Shown here in pieces: positions 1-4,927 of a DNA stretch of 7,073 nt. Within the stretch, counting starts at the first letter, position 1; each line of letters starts with the position of its first letter. Source of the DNA: an uncultured Blautia sp. (lineage in GTDB: Bacteria > Bacillota > Clostridia > Lachnospirales > Lachnospiraceae); assembly GCA_900551465.1 (NCBI GenBank), contig URWL01000099.1:1-7073 (forward strand), given 5' to 3'. A program made the position numbers and the translations under genes. The notes under the pieces are model-generated. The model was not told where the DNA came from, searched no databases, and saw nothing but the letters and a program-made list of their open reading frames with translations.

Positions 1-2
1 AG

Positions 3-1286
3 CTTCTGAACCTCCTTTATAATATTGTAGACCGAATCTATATCGGGCGAATACCACACGTGGGTACAACAGCCCTGACCGGTGTGGGGATCTGTTTTCC
101 TGTGATCACACTGATCACCGCTTTCACTTATCTTTTCGGAAATGGCGGAAGTCCTCTATGCTCCATGGAACGGGGACGGGGAAACAAAAAAGAGGCTGAA
201 TGCCTTATGGGAAATACCTTTTCCATGCTGATCCTGACAGGAGCGATTCTTATGCTTCTCGGATACCTGTTTTACCATCCGGTTCTCTATGCCTTTGGCG
301 CCAGTGACATTACCTATCCCTATGCCCGGGACTATATACAGATTTATCTTCTTGGAACTCTTTTTGTAATGATCACTCTGGGAATGAACCCCTTTATTAA
401 CAGCCAGGGCTTCGGAAACATGGGGATGCTGACCATTCTGATCGGAGCGGTTCTGAATATTATTCTGGATCCTCTGTTTATTTTTGTGTTTCACATGGGT
501 GTGAAGGGAGCCGCCACGGCAACCGTTCTTTCTCAGATGTGTTCTGCTCTGTGGGTTCTGAAATTTCTTACCGGAAAGAGAGCTGTCCTTCACTTAAAAA
601 AAGACGCTATGCGATTAAAATGGGCGCGTGTTAGAAATATCATGTCTCTGGGGATTTCCGGATTCATGATGGCTTTCACCAACAGTCTGGTACAGATTTT
701 CTGCAATGCCACCCTGCAGACCTGGGGAGGAGATCTTTATGTGGGAATCATGACCGTGTTGAATTCTATCCGGGAGATCACCACAACTCCTGTTAACGGC
801 CTTACAAGCGGAGCTTCCCCTGTCATGAGTTTTAACTACGGCGAGAAGGCTTATCAGAGGGTAAAAAAGGCCATTGGTTTTGTTACAGGGCTCTGCGTAA
901 CCTATACTCTGGCCATATGGGGAATCCTGAAGTTATTTCCGGAATTTTTTATCCGGATCTTTAACAACCAGCCGGAGCTTATCGCCAAAGGCGTTCCGGC
1001 TCTTCACATCTACTTTTTCGGATTTTGCTTTATGGCTTTGCAGTTTGCCGGCCAAAGTGTATTCGTAGCTCTGGGAAAGGCCCGGTACGCCACCTTTTTC
1101 TCTATTTTCCGTAAAGTGATCATTGTGGTTCCCCTTACCGTACTTCTTCCTAATGTTGGAAATTTAGGCGTAGACGGTGTATTCTGGGCAGAGCCTGTCT
1201 CTAACCTCATCGGCGGCTGTGCCTGCTTCCTGACCATGCTGCTGACAATTCTTCCGGAACTGAATAAAACTGCTAAAACGAAGTAA
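3..1286 (+). CDS. MATE-family efflux transporter (5' truncated by window edge)
   Basis: Multidrug and toxin extrusion (MATE) protein, an integral membrane antiporter that exports organic cations or metabolites using a Na+ or H+ gradient; its substrate cannot be read from sequence. The frame is open from base 3. The residues before the GTG at 60 (NIVDRIYIGRIPHVG) match the conserved first-helix end of MATE proteins, so that GTG is an internal valine codon and the true start lies off the left edge. 427 residues are visible of a usual 440-460. The chain is a series of hydrophobic segments, probably 11 of the usual 12 being complete. Family-like blocks are LNIILDPLFIFVFHMGVKGAA (visible residues about 151-170) near the end of the first half and SPVMSFNYGEKAY (about 271-283) in the second half, the pattern of two MatE domains. 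The style is closer to MepA/DinF-like clostridial MATEs than to NorM, which is inference. It faces the xdh operon and shares a terminator with it; nothing shows a functional link. Confidence 0.93.
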   Translation, partial: LLNLLYNIVDRIYIGRIPHVGTTALTGVGICFPVITLITAFTYLFGNGGSPLCSMERGRGNKKEAECLMGNTFSMLILTGAILMLLGYLFYHPVLYAFGASDITYPYARDYIQIYLLGTLFVMITLGMNPFINSQGFGNMGMLTILIGAVLNIILDPLFIFVFHMGVKGAATATVLSQMCSALWVLKFLTGKRAVLHLKKDAMRLKWARVRNIMSLGISGFMMAFTNSLVQIFCNATLQTWGGDLYVGIMTVLNSIREITTTPVNGLTSGASPVMSFNYGEKAYQRVKKAIGFVTGLCVTYTLAIWGILKLFPEFFIRIFNNQPELIAKGVPALHIYFFGFCFMALQFAGQSVFVALGKARYATFFSIFRKVIIVVPLTVLLPNVGNLGVDGVFWAEPVSNLIGGCACFLTMLLTILPELNKTAKTK

Positions 1287-1320
1287 TCCAGACGGTTTCA
1301 GACACCGACTTAATCCTGAC

Positions 1321-1368
1321 AAAAAAGAAGAGCCTACAGAGGCAGGTCCACATCTGTAAGCTCTTTTT
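1321..1368. terminator. Bidirectional intrinsic terminator between convergent genes
   Basis: Bases 1328-1340 pair with 1353-1365 as a 13-position stem around a 12-base loop (1341-1352). The one non-Watson-Crick position, 1334/1359, is C·A in + strand RNA but a permitted U·G wobble in - strand RNA. Reading +, the stem is followed by a T-run (1364-1368) and further T-rich sequence. Reading -, it is followed by C and six U (complement of 1321-1326). Both transcripts could therefore end here, with the better fold for the - strand xdh/yqe operon. The stop codon and last ten codons of the yqeC-mocA gene (from 1334) lie inside the structure. It starts about 35 bases after the MATE stop. Confidence 0.78.
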
Positions 1369-2686
1369 CATTTTCAATTTCATATAAGACCACATCCTCC
1401 GGATGGGCTTTCAGCACTCTTTTTCCCCCTTTGTCCCCGGTAAGCTCCATCAGTCTGTCATAATACTTCCTGCTGAAAATACAGGGATTTCCCGGTTCGC
1501 CATTTTTTGCCACTGCTGCCATGCCTTTGCTGCTGCCCAAAAATCTGCGGATCAGTCCCTCCAGAGTTTCCACCCTTAACCAGGGCTGATCTGCCACCAT
1601 AAAAAGGCAGGCATCCGCTTCCGGAAAAAGTCCAAGTTTCATGGAAGAAGAAATCCCCTCCTCCGGATGAGGATTTAATACAGTTTTTATACCAACTTTC
1701 TCTGCTTCAGCCATGATCTCCGGATACTGAGTAACCACTGCAACCGAAAGAATCTGCTCTTTCATTTTGTTCTGTACCAGAAGTGTCTTATGAAAAGCTC
1801 TTTGATACATAGGAATTCCTTCAACAGGATACATAAGCTTATTTTCTTCTCCAAATCTCCGGCTGTTTCCTGCAGCAAGGATCACGATTGCAAGCTTGTA
1901 CGCCCTTTTGTGTTTCAGGCTTCCGGCAGCTGCATAAATTTTTTCTTTTTTCAGCTTTTCTATGATCCGGTCTGCTGCTTTTGGATCCTCCGGAACATCC
2001 GTCTTATTCAAAAACACTCTGTATTCCCGGTTTCCCACATTTTTACGAAGTCCTGAGGAGGAGCCTGCAATTTTTGCCACATCCTCTTCTGTCACCTTTT
2101 CCCGGATATCCTTTCCAAGAAAATCTGACGTTAATTCTGGTCTGTGACAGGTATCCAGAATTCTTTTTCCCAGACAGTCCAAACCTGTTACTCCAACAAC
2201 CAGATCTGTCATTTCCGGTATCACCGGTTCCCAGTCTGCAGGAACCTTTAAAGGAAGGCGTTTTGCGCCGTCTGCTTCAATCAGAAGAATATCACACTCT
2301 TTTTGAAGAATCTGAAGTCTTTCCGTCGGAAGTCCCTGTATCTTACAGACAGAAGTTTCCTCTCTTCCGGTTCTGATATAGGAAGCATCGCCGCCTGCAC
2401 CGAAACTTCTCTGACTTCTTCCATTTTTTCGTTCTTCAGGGATTCCTGCTACCGTATATCCGGTTCCCCTGAGATCTTCTCTCACCTTCTCCAGCTCTCC
2501 GTTTTCGGAAAAGGGTCGTTCCGGCTCATACTTCATATGAGTTGTAGTGGTAACAATCACCTTTTTCCCAAGTGAGACCAGCTCCTCTGTCAGCCGGAAA
2601 ATCAGGCTTGTCTTGCCTCCTCCTCCCACAACAGAGATCACTTTGTTATTTTGGGGATCAATATCCAGAAGCTCCAGAATACTCAT
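1334..2686 (-). CDS. yqeC: Selenium cofactor protein YqeC fused to MocA-like molybdopterin cytidylyltransferase
   Basis: Two-domain, 450-residue cytoplasmic maturation protein. The N-terminal half (about 1-250) is YqeC, a marker of selenium-dependent molybdenum hydroxylases: P-loop-like GGGGKTS (21-27), TTTTHM (46-51), KIQGLP (115-120), EADGAKRLPLKVP (137-149) and LNKTD (226-230). Its exact chemistry is not settled. The C-terminal half (about 264-450) is a MobA/MocA-type nucleotidyltransferase: LAAGNSRRFG (270-279) for nucleotide binding, ADQP (365-368) with the probable metal-binding Asp, GNPCIF (399-404), GDKGGKRVL (417-425) and terminal DVDLP. AAG rather than AGG in the first motif favours MocA (CTP) over MobA (GTP), by family knowledge. 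Standalone YqeC is about half this length. Start: the first in-frame ATG (2698) has no good ribosome site, while GGAGG at 2692-2696 sits five bases before the ATG at 2686, so the latter is chosen. The gene follows yqeB by 26 bp and ends inside the shared terminator. About 30 polar residues (85-114) before KIQGLP look like an insertion. Confidence 0.9.
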   Translation of the reverse strand: MSILELLDIDPQNNKVISVVGGGGKTSLIFRLTEELVSLGKKVIVTTTTHMKYEPERPFSENGELEKVREDLRGTGYTVAGIPEERKNGRSQRSFGAGGDASYIRTGREETSVCKIQGLPTERLQILQKECDILLIEADGAKRLPLKVPADWEPVIPEMTDLVVGVTGLDCLGKRILDTCHRPELTSDFLGKDIREKVTEEDVAKIAGSSSGLRKNVGNREYRVFLNKTDVPEDPKAADRIIEKLKKEKIYAAAGSLKHKRAYKLAIVILAAGNSRRFGEENKLMYPVEGIPMYQRAFHKTLLVQNKMKEQILSVAVVTQYPEIMAEAEKVGIKTVLNPHPEEGISSSMKLGLFPEADACLFMVADQPWLRVETLEGLIRRFLGSSKGMAAVAKNGEPGNPCIFSRKYYDRLMELTGDKGGKRVLKAHPEDVVLYEIENEKELTDVDLPL

Positions 2687-2691
2687 CTCTG

Positions 2692-2696
2692 CCTCC
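2692..2696 (-). promoter_or_regulatory. Ribosome binding site fixing the yqeC-mocA start
   Basis: GGAGG on the - strand, five bases before the ATG at 2684-2686. It lies downstream of the other candidate ATG (2696-2698), overlapping it by one base. This supports a protein starting MSILELLDIDP and argues against the four-residue-longer form. Confidence 0.7.
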
Positions 2697-2712
2697 ATCC
2701 ATCAGCTGTAGC

Positions 2713-3531
2713 TTATGGAAGAACTCCCTCTGATAAAAGGATTTCCACCACGCTTCCTGCAATGCATCTCGCCTTGTCCGAAATGGTATTGCAGTTTTTT
2801 TTCTGTTCTTTTCTGGGGTCGATATCCGCAATCTTCATTCCCTGGAATACTTCATAGCCTTCCCGGATAATGCCGCGCAGCACCCCGGTCAGAGATGCAG
2901 TTACCGGAATTTCATGACCTTCTTCTGTCCGGATCACAGCAATCTCCTGACCCTTCTCTACCAGATCACTGATTTTTGCCTTATTATGGATCACTCCGGC
3001 TGCCGGAGAATGGATCACTCGCTCTTTTCCATAACCGCCGATCTCACCTGGAATCCCGGTATTAGGAATGGCCCAGCCTTCCTCGATGATCCTGCCAAGA
3101 TCATGTCCTCTTTTTGTCTCGATCACATAATCGGCGTCTGCCCCGGCCAGAAATCCCGGTCCGAGGGCAATGGTCAAAGGCGCCATTTCCCGGCTGGTAC
3201 CCATATTTTTTTTGGCCAGAATCCCGTCGATCACTGCATCCGGCTTTAAAGTACGGATCGCAGTTCCTTCTTCGTCCACCAGAAGAGGGATTTCTCCCAG
3301 CTTCCAGATCTCTTCACACTGATCCACATGATGGATACGATGGCTCAGGACTCCCTCCACAAACGCTTCTCCGTCATAAACGGCTTCACAGAAAGATACC
3401 TCTCTGCGGATGGCGCTTGGTTTTCTGCTTTCTAATATAAGAACCCGATAGCCGCAGCGGAAAAGCCGATGGATCACTCCACTGGCAAGATCCCCTCCGC
3501 CCCGGACAACCAGTATACTGTTCTGCGGCAT
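2713..3531 (-). CDS. yqeB: Selenium-dependent molybdenum hydroxylase maturation protein YqeB
   Basis: Accessory protein of the YqeB (EF2563) family, found with hydroxylases that need a labile selenium at the molybdenum centre; its biochemical step is not established. 272 residues, cytoplasmic. The N-terminus has a Rossmann-like glycine loop RGGGDLASG (10-18), followed by the family blocks IRREVSFCEAVYDG (41-54), GPGFLAGADADYVIETKRG (124-142) and PNTGIPGEIGGYGKE (156-170). Residues about 173-236 resemble a biotinyl/lipoyl-like barrel-sandwich fold (SPAAGVI, VEKGQEIAVI, LTGVLRGIIREGYEVFQGMKI), ending in ADIDPR (235-240). There is no lysine in an obvious MKM-type lipoylation motif. SDKARCIAGSVVE (251-263) is also typical. 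From memory, E. coli YqeB is about twice as long, with an added XdhC/CoxI-like part that this protein lacks. The ATG at 3531 has AAGGAG eight bases upstream, inside the end of xdhC, three bases beyond which this gene begins. Coupled translation is likely. Confidence 0.93.
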   Translation of the reverse strand: MPQNSILVVRGGGDLASGVIHRLFRCGYRVLILESRKPSAIRREVSFCEAVYDGEAFVEGVLSHRIHHVDQCEEIWKLGEIPLLVDEEGTAIRTLKPDAVIDGILAKKNMGTSREMAPLTIALGPGFLAGADADYVIETKRGHDLGRIIEEGWAIPNTGIPGEIGGYGKERVIHSPAAGVIHNKAKISDLVEKGQEIAVIRTEEGHEIPVTASLTGVLRGIIREGYEVFQGMKIADIDPRKEQKKNCNTISDKARCIAGSVVEILLSEGVLP

Positions 3532-3534
3532 AGC

Positions 3535-4029
3535 TTAAGCTCCTTCATTTTCCGCCGCATTTTCTTTCATAACTTTCTCTACGGCATTTACGATATTCTG
3601 ATATCCCGTACAGCGGCACAGATTACCTGACATATGTTTTTTGATTGCCTCTCTTGTAAGGACTTCTCCTCTTTCCAGAAGTACGGTGGCTGACATTACA
3701 AACCCCGGAGTGCAGAAGCCGCACTGGATAGCGCCCTCCTCAATAAAAGCCTCCTGAATACGTGTCAGATCTCCATTTTTCTCAAGCCCTTCCAAGGTAC
3801 GGATATTTTTTCCCTCTGCCCATACAGCCAGATAAATACAGGAATCTACGGTTTCGCCGTCAATGATGACTGTACATGCTCCACATTCTCCAACCTCACA
3901 GCCTTTTTTGACGGAAGTAAGTCCCAGACGGTTTCTCAGCATATCAAGAAGAGATTCTCTTGGATCTACATACTCCGCCACTTCTTTTCCGTTTACAATA
4001 CATGTTACCAGAACTTTATCCCTGATCAT
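3535..4029 (-). CDS. xdhC: Xanthine dehydrogenase-type hydroxylase, [2Fe-2S] subunit
   Basis: Small iron-sulfur subunit that carries electrons from the molybdenum site of XdhA to the FAD of XdhB. 164 residues, close to E. coli XdhC. The N-terminal plant-ferredoxin-like domain binds one [2Fe-2S] cluster through Cys44, Cys49, Cys52 and Cys64 (GCEVGECGACT, then DSC). The C-terminal four-helix domain binds the second, proximal cluster through Cys103, Cys106, Cys138 and Cys140 (CGFCTPG and CRCTG). All eight ligands are present, so both clusters should form. The start codon overlaps the xdhB stop as ATGA and has a full AGGAGGTGA ribosome site inside the xdhB end, so the two should be translated in step. 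The yqeB ribosome site is in turn encoded in its last codons. The name follows the E. coli xdhABC scheme, not the XdhC/CoxI insertion chaperone, which is a different protein. Confidence 0.96.
   Translation of the reverse strand: MIRDKVLVTCIVNGKEVAEYVDPRESLLDMLRNRLGLTSVKKGCEVGECGACTVIIDGETVDSCIYLAVWAEGKNIRTLEGLEKNGDLTRIQEAFIEEGAIQCGFCTPGFVMSATVLLERGEVLTREAIKKHMSGNLCRCTGYQNIVNAVEKVMKENAAENEGA
3540..3545 (-). promoter_or_regulatory. Ribosome binding site for yqeB within the xdhC 3' end
   Basis: AAGGAG on the - strand, eight bases before the yqeB ATG (3531), made of the last codons of xdhC just ahead of its TAA stop (3535-3537). Ribosomes ending xdhC would be placed at the next start. Confidence 0.7.
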
Positions 4030-4910
4030 TTTTTGTCACCTCCTGCAAGCTCTACGGTACGGATCAGCGCTCTTTTTGCAATTTCTCTGCCAATCTGAAG
4101 ACGGAATTCCCTGGAGGCTCTCCAGGAATCTCTGGGACTGATCTCCTGACGAACGCTTTCTTCTATTGTCTGATACAGTTCTTCACTGACAGGTATTCCC
4201 TTTAAAGCAGCTTCTGTTTTTTCACACCGGAAAGGAACCGGAGCTGCTACGCCAAAGGTAATGCGTACATCTTCCAGGATATTTTTTTCTGTATCCACCC
4301 TGCTTACTACAGAACAGCTGAGGGTAGCGATATCCATAGCTTTACGCATAGAATACTTAATGTAATGACCATGATATCCCTGATATTCTTTCGCCGGAAT
4401 AATCACATGTGTGAGAATCTCACCCCGTTTCAGATCCACACGACCCGGTCCCAGATAAAACTCTCTTACTGGAACCGTTCTTCCTCCGTTTCCATCTTCG
4501 ATACAAAGAAGGGCATTCAGAGAAAATACTGTAGGCGCGCTGTCTGCGCTGACTGCACCATTGCAGATATTTCCTCCAATAGTACCGATATTGCGGATCT
4601 GAGGACCTCCAACCTGGTCTACTGCTTCTCCAAGAACCGGAATACACTCCTGTATAATGGGATCGTTTGTAATATGGGAAAAGGTCGTTCCCGCTCCAAT
4701 ATAAATATCTCCGTTATCTTTTTTGCTTACACCCTGTATTTCTTTAATATCACGGATACAGACAAGAGAAGTTCCCGCCATTTTTCCTTCCCGGATCTTA
4801 ATCAGAACATCGCTTCCCCCAGAAATGATCCGGGTATCCGGATGCTCCTTCAGAAGAGCCGCCGCCTCGCCAACGGATTTTGCATTATAATAATTTTCAA
4901 TATCATACAT
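4026..4910 (-). CDS. xdhB: Xanthine dehydrogenase-type hydroxylase, FAD-binding subunit
   Basis: Flavoprotein subunit that takes electrons from the XdhC clusters and passes them to NAD+ or another acceptor. 294 residues, nearly the length of E. coli XdhB. The FAD-binding PCMH-type fold shows ISGGSDVL (29-36), IGAGTTF (71-77) and the second FAD loop IRNIGTIGGNICN (105-117) with ADSAPTV (122-128). The C-terminal third, about 185-285, matches the CO dehydrogenase flavoprotein C-terminal domain (KYSMRKAMDIA, ITFGVAAPVPFR). There is no cysteine-rich insert of the type that carries a [4Fe-4S] cluster in 4-hydroxybenzoyl-CoA reductase, which argues for a dehydrogenase/oxidase-type electron path. The ATG at 4910 has AAAGGGGG nine bases upstream, overlapping the xdhA stop; a second ATG four bases on is out of frame. 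The gene ends in the 4-bp overlap with xdhC. Confidence 0.95.
   Translation of the reverse strand: MYDIENYYNAKSVGEAAALLKEHPDTRIISGGSDVLIKIREGKMAGTSLVCIRDIKEIQGVSKKDNGDIYIGAGTTFSHITNDPIIQECIPVLGEAVDQVGGPQIRNIGTIGGNICNGAVSADSAPTVFSLNALLCIEDGNGGRTVPVREFYLGPGRVDLKRGEILTHVIIPAKEYQGYHGHYIKYSMRKAMDIATLSCSVVSRVDTEKNILEDVRITFGVAAPVPFRCEKTEAALKGIPVSEELYQTIEESVRQEISPRDSWRASREFRLQIGREIAKRALIRTVELAGGDKK
4036..4044 (-). promoter_or_regulatory. Strong ribosome binding site for xdhC inside xdhB
   Basis: AGGAGGTGA on the - strand, a near-complete match to the 16S rRNA 3' end, with the AGGAGG core nine bases before the xdhC ATG (4029). It is built from the last codons of xdhB (Ala-Gly-Gly-Asp). It is the best ribosome site in the operon, suggesting the iron-sulfur subunit is made at least as well as its partners. 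Confidence 0.75.
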
Positions 4911-4919
4911 AAAACAGTT

Positions 4920-4927
4920 CCCCCTTT
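4920..4927 (-). promoter_or_regulatory. Ribosome binding site for xdhB
   Basis: AAAGGGGG on the - strand, nine bases before the xdhB ATG (4910) and touching the TGA of xdhA. It is purine-rich but imperfect: a G replaces the A of AGGAGG, so one G·U pair would form with the 16S tail. It is the only candidate in the 16-bp gap between the two genes. Confidence 0.5.

Noticed and set aside
60..62. GTG as the start of the MATE gene
   Set aside because: The frame is open to base 3 and the upstream residues match the conserved MATE N-terminal helix, so this is an internal codon of a gene cut by the window edge.
3..1286. The MATE exporter as part of the purine/selenium system, for example as a product exporter
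   Set aside because: It lies on the opposite strand, convergent, with a terminator between. Adjacency alone does not support a link.
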